From positions 1 to 64,000 of the forward strand of contig DOPM01000060.1 in assembly GCA_003513495.1 (NCBI GenBank): a DNA stretch of 64,000 nucleotides, written 5' to 3'. This stretch comes from Desulfosporosinus sp. Its GTDB lineage: Bacteria; Bacillota; Desulfitobacteriia; Desulfitobacteriales; Desulfitobacteriaceae. Of the stretch, positions 53,853-62,705 are shown one piece after another (within the stretch, counting starts at the first letter, position 1; the number at the start of each line of letters is the position of its first letter). A program made the translations under genes and the position numbers. The notes below the pieces were generated by a model. That model worked only from the letters and a program-made list of their open reading frames with translations. It made no database searches and was not told the DNA's origin.

Positions 53853-55211
53853 ATGGATGGATGGTTATTTATCAAGTTAATTCACGCTCTAAGGCAGGTT
53901 TCGTTATCGATTTCCTCGCAGGATATTCTTGACGCCCAGACTTGTCTAATTCGATATCCTAGCTTACCTCGTAAACAACTATTAAAATCATTACTGGTTC
54001 ATCGTCCTCAAGATGTTGGCATCTTCGAGACGGTTTGGAGAATCGTCGTTGAAAGTAATGAATCCTACGAAACAGAGCATCCCCTTGACATAACCTCTAA
54101 TAAGGACTCAGATGAAAATCAAAATAGTCAAGGCTTTGGAGGGCAAGGAGTAGGGCGAGGATCTGGTGGAATTAGTTTGACTGCAATAGGGGATATTCAG
54201 GACCTTTCACGTATTTCTAAATTAGTTCCATTTTCGCGGCTTGAGGAGTTAATAGGAAAAGGGATAGAGTTTGAAGAAGTTGTTAAATCAGCTTTAGCAG
54301 AAATCGACTATTATACTTGGGTTAATTCCTTTGATTTAGCCTATCAGCGGGGTACTCTTTCTGAAGACGAGTGGTATACCCATCAGAACACTCGGTCCTC
54401 TATCCTACGTGAGATTCGGGAGCAGGTATTAATGACGCAAGTTGGGTTTGATAACAGTTGGGAACCTCTTGTTCGACAGCACTGGATGTTTAAATCATTA
54501 AGTTCGTTATCTGAAGAAGAAAAGGAACTTGTCAGGTCAAGTATACGAAAATGGGCACGAAAATTAGCCTTACGGCCAGGCTCACGTTGGAAATCTTACA
54601 ACAAAGGAACAATAGATATAGCGAGTATCGTTCAGAAAAGTGTTCAGTGGGATGGATTATTTTTGCGATTATGCTATCGACATAAAATGCCTCGTGCTCC
54701 TGAATTGGTAGTGCTTTGCGATGTCTCTAATTCCATGGCTTCATTTGTGGAATTTTTAATACATTTGGTAACATGTCTTAGAGCTCGTTTTAGAAAAATA
54801 AGAGTCTACTTTTTTATTGATGCAGTTTGGGATGTCACTGAGTTTGTTTGGGATGATGATATAAGTGGAGTGAAACAAGAGATTAAGAGCTGGGGACATA
54901 AGGTAAGTTCCGGATTTTCGGATTATGGAGCAGTTTTTAAGGAGCTCGCTAAAACTAAATTTAGTGATGTGTCATCAAGAGCGATTCTAATGATACTGGG
55001 AGATGGAAAAAACAACTATCGTCCACCTCAGTCGGAATATTTTGCCGAAATCTCAGAAAAAGTAGGTAAATTGTTTTGGTTGAATCCTTTAGAAGTAAAG
55101 GAGTGGTTTGAGACAGATAATGTTATGAAAGACTATAAGAGCTATTGTTCTAAAGTCTATCGGTGCCGAACTGCCAGTGACTTACAGAGAATTGTAAAGG
55201 ATGTTTTCTAA
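53853..55211 (+). CDS. VWA-domain protein (CoxE-like)
   Basis: About 452 residues. The C-terminal half holds the MIDAS motif DVSNSMASFVEFLIHL (D-x-S-x-S), then a later Thr/Asp region, as in CoxE. ATG 53853 lies four bases after GGAG; 53844 is possible. Linked with the MoxR gene, it would form a MoxR-VWA chaperone pair. The N-terminal half is mostly helical and charged. Confidence 0.85.
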   Translation: MDGWLFIKLIHALRQVSLSISSQDILDAQTCLIRYPSLPRKQLLKSLLVHRPQDVGIFETVWRIVVESNESYETEHPLDITSNKDSDENQNSQGFGGQGVGRGSGGISLTAIGDIQDLSRISKLVPFSRLEELIGKGIEFEEVVKSALAEIDYYTWVNSFDLAYQRGTLSEDEWYTHQNTRSSILREIREQVLMTQVGFDNSWEPLVRQHWMFKSLSSLSEEEKELVRSSIRKWARKLALRPGSRWKSYNKGTIDIASIVQKSVQWDGLFLRLCYRHKMPRAPELVVLCDVSNSMASFVEFLIHLVTCLRARFRKIRVYFFIDAVWDVTEFVWDDDISGVKQEIKSWGHKVSSGFSDYGAVFKELAKTKFSDVSSRAILMILGDGKNNYRPPQSEYFAEISEKVGKLFWLNPLEVKEWFETDNVMKDYKSYCSKVYRCRTASDLQRIVKDVF

Positions 55212-55231
55212 GTAAATAAATGATCAAGTAA

Positions 55232-56020
55232 TTAAATGGATGATTTGTGGATCTCCCGAGCGAGTAATGCTGCGCCTAAAGCTGCTGTAATCACTGGTTC
55301 TTGGAATACGAGCAGGGGGTACCCTAGCTGTTTGGTTAACGCATTAACAACTCCACGATTAAGGGCTACTCCTCCTGTAAAAACGATATCCTTTTCTAAT
55401 CCGGTTCGTCGTGTCATTGAGGCTACTCGGCTGGCTACTGAATCACAAACTCCGGCTAAAATGTCTGATTTTAGCGCCCCTGCTGATACTTGGGAAATTA
55501 TTTCCGACTCTGCAAAGACAGTACAAAATGACGAAATTTTTGTCGGGTTTTTAGATGAAGACACTAATTCCCCAATTTCAGGCCATTCTACTTCTAGGGC
55601 TGAGGCCATTACTTCTAAGAACCGACCCGTGCCTGCAGCACATTTGTCGTTCATGGTAAAGTCTCCAACTCTGCCATTTGGTAATAGTTTGATTACTTTA
55701 CTGTCTTGTCCCCCAATATCAATTATGGTTCGAGAACTAGGAAACAGATGACTTATTCCTTTAGCTTGACAAGTGATTTCGGATACTTCCCGATCCGCGG
55801 GAAAGGTGACGCGCCCATAACCCGTTGCTACCGTGGCACTGATCCTTTGAGGTGTTAGACAGGATTCCGCGAGAAGTTGTTCTTTTAGGCGTGTGGCAAC
55901 GTCTTTTCCGCTATAGCCTGCGCGGGTTTTTAACTGACCAAGAATTTCTAAACCATCGTTTATGAGAACCACTTTAACTGTAAGAGAACCGATATCTACT
56001 CCGACAAAGTATTTTGTCAT
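55232..56020 (-). CDS. 2-Hydroxyacyl-CoA dehydratase activator (BadF/BcrA/HgdC family)
   Basis: 262 residues. Actin-like ATPase motifs: VGVDIGSLTVKVVLI, IDIGGQDSKVI, FTGGVALNRGVV and AALGAALLA. Two cysteines expected to hold the [4Fe-4S] at the dimer interface are seen in NDKCAAGTGRF and SFCTVFAESE. It donates an electron to the dehydratase with ATP hydrolysis. It lies last in the operon of four genes on this strand. Confidence 0.93.
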   Translation of the reverse strand: MTKYFVGVDIGSLTVKVVLINDGLEILGQLKTRAGYSGKDVATRLKEQLLAESCLTPQRISATVATGYGRVTFPADREVSEITCQAKGISHLFPSSRTIIDIGGQDSKVIKLLPNGRVGDFTMNDKCAAGTGRFLEVMASALEVEWPEIGELVSSSKNPTKISSFCTVFAESEIISQVSAGALKSDILAGVCDSVASRVASMTRRTGLEKDIVFTGGVALNRGVVNALTKQLGYPLLVFQEPVITAALGAALLAREIHKSSI

Positions 56021-56044
56021 GAACTCTTTACCTCCTTATGGGGT

Positions 56045-56082
56045 GTGCGAGGTTCGTTTCGGACCTCGGACCTCGAACTTCG
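56045..56082. repeat. ACCTCG-type word array, second site
   Basis: CGAGGTTCG, CGGACCTCGGACCTCG and AACTTCG in a row, the same vocabulary as 53757-53835. It lies in the 66-base gap between dehydratase subunit and activator genes. Confidence 0.5.
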
Positions 56083-56086
56083 ATCA

Positions 56087-57325
56087 TCATAGATCGTCAA
56101 ATGTCTCTAAAAAAGCCTGAACACGATTGCGGACGGGCTCTTCGGCATAAGCTCTAGGGTCAGCCATGTCCGCCTCGATCATTAATCCTGGAACTCCAGT
56201 TTCATGTATTACTTCTTTACGGATCACTTCTTGCACCAATGAATAGGGTTTGCAAGAACGATTTGAGTGCATTACGAAACCATCGGCCTTGAATTCTTTA
56301 ATAAGGTTAATCAACTGATTGGCTCGATACTTAGGTGAACGGTTAAGAAAAACTTCAGTGTAAGTAGCGGCTAAGCTTTCAAGGGGAGTACCGGGAGCTT
56401 GCTCGACAGCCCACCCCCCGCTATAGGTGTCAGTGACAAAACATGCACCTTTTTCGGAAAACATTTTGTAGAAACTAAAGAGTTGAGGCCAGATGGCGAT
56501 GTTATCCCAGACTAAGCGAATTCGTTCGTTTTCGATGGCACCCTGAGCAAGATCTACTCGCTCTTTGACCTCGTCTCTGAGCTTACGGTAAAAGTTAATT
56601 CCCTCATGTGAGCCTCTCAGAACTACAATAGGTGCCATGTTGATAAAGAGATCGGGTGCGTTGAGGGGAGAGGGGCTAGCGCGGCAATACTGGCGGGTTT
56701 CTATCCAGAGTGAGGTGATTTCACGGCTCAGGCTCATCTGTTGAGCTAATTTTTTTTCATCGAGTCGCCGATGGGTAATTTTCTCCAAATCTGTGACCAT
56801 AGCGTTTAATTGTTCCAAGACGTACTCTTTTGCCTGTGTGGTTAGTTCACCTGTAAGAAATGGAGTATCTAGAACCAATAGTGGTACATCAAAATGACGT
56901 GCTAATACTTCATACCACTTTAGTACTGTTCCACAAATATTATTGCAGGCTACTAAGAGGTCAGGTTTAGGCATTCCTCCTAAAGGAGCAAGGTCAGGCC
57001 TTAGTACTCCGCCAATATTTGACCGGGCATAGGAACAGAGGTCTTGGGAATAACCTGCTGCTTCAGCGACTTCGCACAGATTAACCGTTGCGTTACGTGC
57101 ACTATAGATAGCCGCATATTGTTCTGGATAAGCAGAATGAATGTTAAAGGCACGTAGGAGTTCCACTGGGGCACCGCTGGTAACCCATGCTAAAGGACGT
57201 CGCATGAGTTTGCCCCAGTAACGGTGATAGTTTGTTAAAGCATAATAACGACCCATGGTTTTTTGAAGTGTCTTGCTGCTAACTAGAGGACGGTAATTAC
57301 GTCGTTTTTCTTGTGACACCTGCAT
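56087..57325 (-). CDS. 2-Hydroxyacyl-CoA dehydratase subunit (HgdB/FldC-type)
   Basis: 412 residues. Cys-containing segments CNNICGTVLKWYE and MHSNRSCKPYSLVQE are where the family binds its [4Fe-4S]. It pairs with the subunit encoded upstream (13-base gap). The enzyme removes water from 2-hydroxyacyl-CoA or reduces an aromatic acyl-CoA; substrate not clear from sequence. Confidence 0.88.
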   Translation of the reverse strand: MQVSQEKRRNYRPLVSSKTLQKTMGRYYALTNYHRYWGKLMRRPLAWVTSGAPVELLRAFNIHSAYPEQYAAIYSARNATVNLCEVAEAAGYSQDLCSYARSNIGGVLRPDLAPLGGMPKPDLLVACNNICGTVLKWYEVLARHFDVPLLVLDTPFLTGELTTQAKEYVLEQLNAMVTDLEKITHRRLDEKKLAQQMSLSREITSLWIETRQYCRASPSPLNAPDLFINMAPIVVLRGSHEGINFYRKLRDEVKERVDLAQGAIENERIRLVWDNIAIWPQLFSFYKMFSEKGACFVTDTYSGGWAVEQAPGTPLESLAATYTEVFLNRSPKYRANQLINLIKEFKADGFVMHSNRSCKPYSLVQEVIRKEVIHETGVPGLMIEADMADPRAYAEEPVRNRVQAFLETFDDL

Positions 57326-57338
57326 CTTATCTTCTCCT

Positions 57339-58475
57339 TTACAATCCAGGGCCTTCGAGCAAACTCTCTAAAAAGGCCTGGAGTCTAGTTCTTTCTTGTC
57401 CGCCAACATTTGCCCCTTCGAGTTCAAGTGTCAGAGTACGAATGCCGCATCTGCGGAAGCTTTCTGAGAGTGTCACGGCATCCCACGCATGAGGTTCGCA
57501 ATATTTTCGGACGATGATAATTGCTCCTTGAGCATGTCGTTGTTTAGCTAACGCAGTTAAATATGAAATCCGTTCATTTAGACTGCGGTTTTTACACGGA
57601 CAGGGGGGCATGTTAGTGTACCTTTGGACGATGTCCAAAAGTAGATTTTCCGATCCGCTTACAGTCACGCCAGAATAGTGGCGATACCCGGTACATGTAT
57701 CATCGGCAACGACTCTGCCTCCTAATTCTTCGATCATTTCAAAAAGGCTGTTATTTTCTAGTACAGCGCTGCTGACTAGAACGTTTGCTTTGTTGTGGGT
57801 TTCTTTTGCCATATCCTTTAATAATGGAAGGCAATTCTCGAGGGCTAGAGCATACTCAGGACGCGGCATTAGCTGTCCGGCTCTGAGTAGAGAAAAAATC
57901 AAAGGGGATGGAAGGTTAAAACGAAGTGCATCGAGTTCGGTTACTAGTTTTCGCGTATTCGCACATAAGACTAGGGCAGCTCGAAGGGCTTCGTTTTGGA
58001 TTTCATGTTTAGTAAGGGCTGTAAGCTCATTCAGAAGTGAACCAAGCTCAGCATGATAGTAGCTTGAAGCCCCTGGGGCATTTAACATAACAGGAGGGAC
58101 AATGTCAACGGTTTTGCTATTACCGCAGGCTGCCCAGATTCCGCTTAGACACTGCATAGTGTCGCAGGTATGAGTAAACCCGATACCGACAAGGTCGCTC
58201 CACTTCTCTCTTACTTCCATGTCTAGGGTTCCCCTGGCAAGAGAACAGCAATAAGCTGGAAGTTCGACTGGAGTGGGGTTCTCCGAATCCGGTAAGAGGC
58301 GCAATGGCTCTAGACCTGCTGCTAAAATAAGTTCTTCGGGGAAATATGAGCAAAAATAGCCAAAAAATTTTCTATTTGGGTAACGAATTAGACGTTTTGC
58401 GCCCATTAGAGTCGCTTCTTCAAGAAGTAGTTCCAGTGATTGTCTCGGATCTTTTAGATGATTATTCTCAAACAT
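57339..58475 (-). CDS. 2-Hydroxyacyl-CoA dehydratase second subunit
   Basis: 378 residues. FGYFCSYFPEELILAAGLEPLRL, FTHTCDTMQCLSG and the later IIIVRKYCEPHAWD fit the smaller subunit. It lies between the ligase and the other subunit. Together they form the oxygen-sensitive heterodimer. Confidence 0.87.
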   Translation of the reverse strand: MFENNHLKDPRQSLELLLEEATLMGAKRLIRYPNRKFFGYFCSYFPEELILAAGLEPLRLLPDSENPTPVELPAYCCSLARGTLDMEVREKWSDLVGIGFTHTCDTMQCLSGIWAACGNSKTVDIVPPVMLNAPGASSYYHAELGSLLNELTALTKHEIQNEALRAALVLCANTRKLVTELDALRFNLPSPLIFSLLRAGQLMPRPEYALALENCLPLLKDMAKETHNKANVLVSSAVLENNSLFEMIEELGGRVVADDTCTGYRHYSGVTVSGSENLLLDIVQRYTNMPPCPCKNRSLNERISYLTALAKQRHAQGAIIIVRKYCEPHAWDAVTLSESFRRCGIRTLTLELEGANVGGQERTRLQAFLESLLEGPGL

Positions 58476-58511
58476 GAGTGGCTCCTCTCCTTATGCTTAA
58501 ATGTCTTAACT

Positions 58512-60197
58512 TTACTCCCGAAGGGAGCGCTTTAGAATTTTACCGATAGCTGTCTTAGGAAGTTCTTGGCGAATCTCAACTTGTTCTGGGACTTTATAGG
58601 GCAAGAGATGCTTTCGACAAAATGTGATAATATCTCCTTCTTTGACCATGGCACCTTCTCTCAAGGTAATAAACCCCTTGACGAGTTCCCCCTTATAGTC
58701 ATCCTTGATGCCAATAACGCATGCTTCTCTTACAGCGGGGTGTAGATAGAGGACATCTTCTACTTCGCGTGGATAAACATTGAACCCGCCAGTAATAATC
58801 ATATCTTTCTTACGGTCTACAATATAGAAATAACCCTCTTCATCCATGTAGCCAATATCACCGGTGTAGAGCCAACCATCTCGAATTGCAGAAGCAGTTT
58901 CTTGGGGTTGATTATAGTATCCAAGCATGATCTCCGGACCCGTGAGCACTATTTCTCCAATTTCTTGGGGTGGGAGGATAATTTTCCCGGTCTCAATATC
59001 CCTCACCTGCATAATAACATCAGCAAAAGGTATACCAATGCTGCCTGTCTTATTTACGCCACGATAGGGATTGGCACAAAGCGCTGTAACGGCTTCAGTA
59101 AGTCCATATCCTTCCATCAGTCGACTTTCTGTGAGTTTTTCAAACTGGCGTTTGACTTCAGGAGCTAAAGGGGCTGCACCGACAAAACAACCACGTAGAG
59201 ATGAAAGGTTATACCGCACTAAGTTTGGATGGTTAATGAGGCCTATATACATGGTAGGTACTCCAGCAAAGAGAGTAGGCTGGAAGCGGTGAATTCCTTT
59301 GAGAATGTCATCTACATTGAAACGCGGAATAAGGACACAAGAAGATCCTGAAATCAGAGGTGCATTCATACAGACTGACATACCAAAGCCATGAAATATG
59401 GGGAGAACTGCTAATAAGCGGTCGTCTTCTTGCATTTGGACCCAAGCAGCTCCTTGGGTTGCGTTGGCAACTAGGGCTTGATGTGAAAGCATGACTCCTT
59501 TGGGTTTGCCAGTAGTTCCTCCTGTATATATTAGCAACGCTATATCTCGGATAATATCAATAGTTGTTGGGATTAAAGGCTGAGATTCTTGTTTAAGCAG
59601 TGGTTTAAACCACTTGCATTGAGGTAAGCGAGTTTTCGTCTCATCGGAGAATGTTCGAGAAAATGGATAAAGAATCTTCAGTGGAACAGGCATAAATTCG
59701 TTTAAAGCAGTATAAAAAGTATGCTCTAAGATATGGTGTTCACCTGAATTGTGACAAGTATCGCGAACATTCTCCAAACGTCCTGCTAAGAGATCCAAGC
59801 CAATAACAACTCTGACCTGGCCATCACGGAAAATATGGAGGAGCTCAGATTCTGTACTTAGGGGATTAATCGGTACTACTACAGCGCCGATACTTAAAAT
59901 AGCAAAATAACTTATTACATATTGAGGACAGTTTGGTAAAAGAAGTGCAATTCGGTCCCCTTGTTGAATGCCGATCCCCTGTAAAGCCGTAGCTAAATTG
60001 TTTACATAGTGACCCAGTTGTCTATAACGAATGTTTTTGCCGAAAAAAACTAAAGCTATAGCCTCAGCGTGCTCTTCGACACTTTTACGGAATAATTCAT
60101 CTAGAGAGACGGTAGGGTACTTAAGTGTTATTGGAACTTCAGAGTCATAATGTTTGGTCCAAGGAAGAAATGGTTTATGGGGTGTAATGTTATTCAA
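58512..60197 (-). CDS. Long-chain/aryl acyl-CoA ligase (AMP-forming)
   Basis: 561 residues. The AMP-binding motif is IYTGGTTGKPKGVMLSH; EGYGLTEA, GWLYTGDIGYMDEEGYFYIVDRKKDMI and the C-terminal KTAIGKILKR (catalytic Lys) follow. It activates a carboxylic acid to acyl-CoA. As first gene of the dehydratase operon it probably feeds its substrate. In homologues chain length varies; the preferred acid is not visible. Confidence 0.92.
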   Translation of the reverse strand: MNNITPHKPFLPWTKHYDSEVPITLKYPTVSLDELFRKSVEEHAEAIALVFFGKNIRYRQLGHYVNNLATALQGIGIQQGDRIALLLPNCPQYVISYFAILSIGAVVVPINPLSTESELLHIFRDGQVRVVIGLDLLAGRLENVRDTCHNSGEHHILEHTFYTALNEFMPVPLKILYPFSRTFSDETKTRLPQCKWFKPLLKQESQPLIPTTIDIIRDIALLIYTGGTTGKPKGVMLSHQALVANATQGAAWVQMQEDDRLLAVLPIFHGFGMSVCMNAPLISGSSCVLIPRFNVDDILKGIHRFQPTLFAGVPTMYIGLINHPNLVRYNLSSLRGCFVGAAPLAPEVKRQFEKLTESRLMEGYGLTEAVTALCANPYRGVNKTGSIGIPFADVIMQVRDIETGKIILPPQEIGEIVLTGPEIMLGYYNQPQETASAIRDGWLYTGDIGYMDEEGYFYIVDRKKDMIITGGFNVYPREVEDVLYLHPAVREACVIGIKDDYKGELVKGFITLREGAMVKEGDIITFCRKHLLPYKVPEQVEIRQELPKTAIGKILKRSLRE

Positions 60198-60430
60198 TTA
60201 ATTGCCCTCCTTGCACATAATTTTAACTTTACCTATTAAGAGAATTTTAATTTTCTGACAAGACAGAAAATTAATACTAATTGTATTCATGAATAGCTAT
60301 TCAATGCGTGTTATGTTCTTAAAAGCTCATTTAATGTTAATTATAAAAAAGTAATTAGTTTAAGGAGGATAATCGTTTTTTTTGGAGAATACTAATATTC
60401 ATAGTCAATAAAATGAATGGAGGCTAACTA

Positions 60431-60814
60431 ATGACAAACCTAAGAGAGCTTTATGTATGTGGCATTTGCGGAAATGTTATTGAGGTTGTTCATACGGGAG
60501 CATCTTCATTGGTCTGCTGTAACAAACCTATGGATAAACTTGAGGCAGGGACGAAAGATGCTAGTTTAGAAAAGCATGTACCCGTTATTGAAGAAGCAGA
60601 TGGGGGGATCAAAGTCAAAGTTGGAAGTATAGCTCATCCAATGGAAGAAAAACATTTTATTCGATTTATCGAAGTTTTAACGAAGGGTCAAGTTCTCAGG
60701 GCTGAGTTAGAACCGGGTCAAATACCCGAAGCCTTTTTCTTAGTTAAAGCAGATAACGTTGTTGAGGTTAGAGAGTACTGCAACATTCATGGTCTCTGGA
60801 AGACCATGATGTAA
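60431..60814 (+). CDS. dfx: Desulfoferrodoxin (superoxide reductase)
   Basis: 127 residues. Center I cysteines (CGICG and VCC-N) are the desulforedoxin-like Fe(Cys)4; center II ligands are His in KHVP, IAHP, KHFI and the CNIHG end, as in the known Fe(His)4Cys. It reduces superoxide to peroxide using electrons from rubredoxin-like donors. Good AUG context (ATGGAGGCTAACTAATG). A terminator follows. Confidence 0.96.
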   Translation: MTNLRELYVCGICGNVIEVVHTGASSLVCCNKPMDKLEAGTKDASLEKHVPVIEEADGGIKVKVGSIAHPMEEKHFIRFIEVLTKGQVLRAELEPGQIPEAFFLVKADNVVEVREYCNIHGLWKTMM

Positions 60815-60826
60815 TAATTGAAAAAG

Positions 60827-60859
60827 AGAGATAGGCAGGATAAAATCCTGCCTATCTCT
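60827..60859 (+). terminator. Terminator after dfx
   Basis: Perfect 15-base stem AGAGATAGGCAGGAT (60827-60841 with 60845-60859). Confidence 0.85.
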
Positions 60860-60869
60860 TATATAGGGC

Positions 60870-60898
60870 TTGACACTCTAAACTTGATATCCTATAGT
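60870..60898 (+). promoter_or_regulatory. Sigma-A promoter of the hydroxyacid dehydrogenase gene
   Basis: TTGACA and TATAGT separated by 17 bases, one mismatch from consensus. Confidence 0.75.
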
Positions 60899-60934
60899 TT
60901 TTTCTAATGGGTAAAGAAGGGAGAAAATGCATTA

Positions 60935-61825
60935 ATGACACTTAATAAAGAGGATATGATGATTGGCTTTGTTGGCACAGGAGTTATGGGGAGGAGTATG
61001 GCAGCTAATTTAATGAGGGCAGGTTATCAAGTAGCTGTATATAACCGAACTAAGGCTAGTGCTGAGGATTTGATTAATATGGGAGCGGTATGGCAAGATA
61101 CTATCGCTGAATTGGCTGGGCGATGTAAGGTTGTCATCTCCATGGTTGGTTATCCAAAAGATGTTGAAGAAGTTTACTTCGGGCCAGATGGGATTATAAA
61201 GCATGCTAAGGGTGGAAGTTATTTAATAGATATGACAACTTCGGCACCAGAGCTGGCAAAGAGGATTTATAAAGAAGCACAGTCACTAGGGTTGTTTGCA
61301 CTTGATGCACCCGTTTCAGGTGGGGACGTAGGAGCAAAAGAAGCTCGGTTGGCAATAATGGTGGGCGGAGACGAAGAAGTGTTTAATGCAATGCTTCCTG
61401 TTTTTAATTGCCTTGGTAAGAATATTATTTTACAAGGGAACTCAGGGGCAGGACAATACACTAAAATGTGTAACCAAATTGCTATAGCTTCAAATATGAT
61501 TGGGGTATGTGAAGCCATGGCCTATGCTAATAGGGCTGGCCTGAAACCGGAGAATGTTTTAAAGAGTATTGAAACAGGAGCAGCCGCAAGTTTTTCTTTA
61601 AGTAACTTGGCTCCTCGTATGTTAGCTAATAATTTTGCTCCTGGTTTCTACGTTAAGCACTTTATAAAGGATATGACGATTGCCCTAGATTCTGCGCAAC
61701 AAATGGGACTTCTTACCCCTGGCTTAGAATTGGCAAAGACGCTATATGAGAGATTAGCTGATCAAGGGGAAGAAAACAGCGGTACGCAAGCCTTATATAA
61801 GCTCTATTTGGAAAGCAAGAGCTAA
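60935..61825 (+). CDS. NAD(P)-dependent beta-hydroxyacid dehydrogenase
   Basis: 296 residues. N-terminal dinucleotide motif GFVGTGVMGRSMAANLMRAGY, DAPVSGGDVGAKEARLAIMVGG and the catalytic Lys region GQYTKMCNQIA identify the 3-hydroxyisobutyrate/tartronate semialdehyde/succinic-semialdehyde reductase family. Substrate not visible. Single gene between dfx and the qmo operon. Confidence 0.9.
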   Translation: MTLNKEDMMIGFVGTGVMGRSMAANLMRAGYQVAVYNRTKASAEDLINMGAVWQDTIAELAGRCKVVISMVGYPKDVEEVYFGPDGIIKHAKGGSYLIDMTTSAPELAKRIYKEAQSLGLFALDAPVSGGDVGAKEARLAIMVGGDEEVFNAMLPVFNCLGKNIILQGNSGAGQYTKMCNQIAIASNMIGVCEAMAYANRAGLKPENVLKSIETGAAASFSLSNLAPRMLANNFAPGFYVKHFIKDMTIALDSAQQMGLLTPGLELAKTLYERLADQGEENSGTQALYKLYLESKS

Positions 61826-61841
61826 TTAGTGACTGCATAAT

Positions 61842-61879
61842 AAAGGAGAGTTAAACCAACATCGGTGTAACTCTCTTTT
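61842..61879 (+). terminator. Terminator after the hydroxyacid dehydrogenase gene
   Basis: AAAGGAGAGTTA (61842-61853) pairs with 61868-61879 with a G-U, ending in a T-run. Confidence 0.75.
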
Positions 61880-62705
61880 ATTGTACTATTAGAAAGTATA
61901 AACTTGCGTTATATACTGCAAGAATGCTAATACGTGCGAAGACAGTGTCTTCGTCTGAAGCATAAGTGCAACCAACGGTTCGCTCTCGCTAAGGCTCAGC
62001 GAAGCCGGGTTTTCTTTATTCCAAGATTCATATGAAGTTTTTCTATCGCAAATTTTTGGTTTAAACGATAATAATTCTGCTCTAGAAGGAATTCGAGGGG
62101 AGAATGTAGAAGATATTGAAGATATTGGGTAACTCTGGACTGAAATGGAAAACTATTAGACTTTTTTGGGAAATCGGGCCTTTTTAGTTGTGATAAATAC
62201 CAAATAGGGTCTTAAGCCCATTGTAATTGAGAGTTTAATCACCTACAAGGTCAAAAGTTTAGATGTATCTTCAGGGGTATTCTGCATATTCTATTAAATC
62301 TGAACCAATTGTGAGTAATTTTTCCATGTTTGCCATACGATTTATTAATTATCGCCATATTGACTTATTACGACCAGAGTGCTAGTCTTATTTTGGAAGT
62401 AAAAATTTTTTTAATATAGTTTGTGCATTTTGTTACGTTTAATCTGAATACATATAAATAGTGTAGACAAGTTCTTAATTATATATGTGAAAGAAATCAT
62501 ATTCCCTTGAGGTTATGATGAAGTTGAAGACTTTTATTCATATCGTCAATTAGCCATAGTATCCTATATATTCCCCAAAGTACTATAGAAAGCAAATATC
62601 TCCTATTTAAAATAGGAGGAATGCTATAAGGTTGGTCAAGGGATCCTTGTCCAACTGACTCGGTGAATTCCGAGAGTTTTATTGACATATAAGGGAGGTA
62701 GAAGG
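61880..62705. other. 0.8-kb noncoding region upstream of qmoA
   Basis: No gene is supported. The perfect hairpin CGAAGAC-AGT-GTCTTCG lies near 61937-61953 and an imperfect GGTTCGCT / AGCGAAGCC hairpin follows. 62600-62618 (CTCCTATTT...) and 62631-62655 are palindromes. It may hold a decayed element and the long upstream region of qmoA. Confidence 0.5.
62631..62655. promoter_or_regulatory. Palindrome upstream of qmoA
   Basis: GTTGG-T-CAAGG-GAT-CCTTG-T-CCAAC, symmetric apart from the T-T, 51 bases before the qmoA start. Candidate operator for a dimeric regulator, or a leader hairpin. Confidence 0.5.

Noticed and set aside
60876..60892. CTCTAAA as anticodon loop of tRNA-Pyl
   Set aside because: It lies in the spacer of a sigma-A promoter and no cloverleaf can be built around it.
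62497..62688. Minus-strand reading frame before qmoA
   Set aside because: No ribosome site or recognisable domain; overlaps the qmoA leader.
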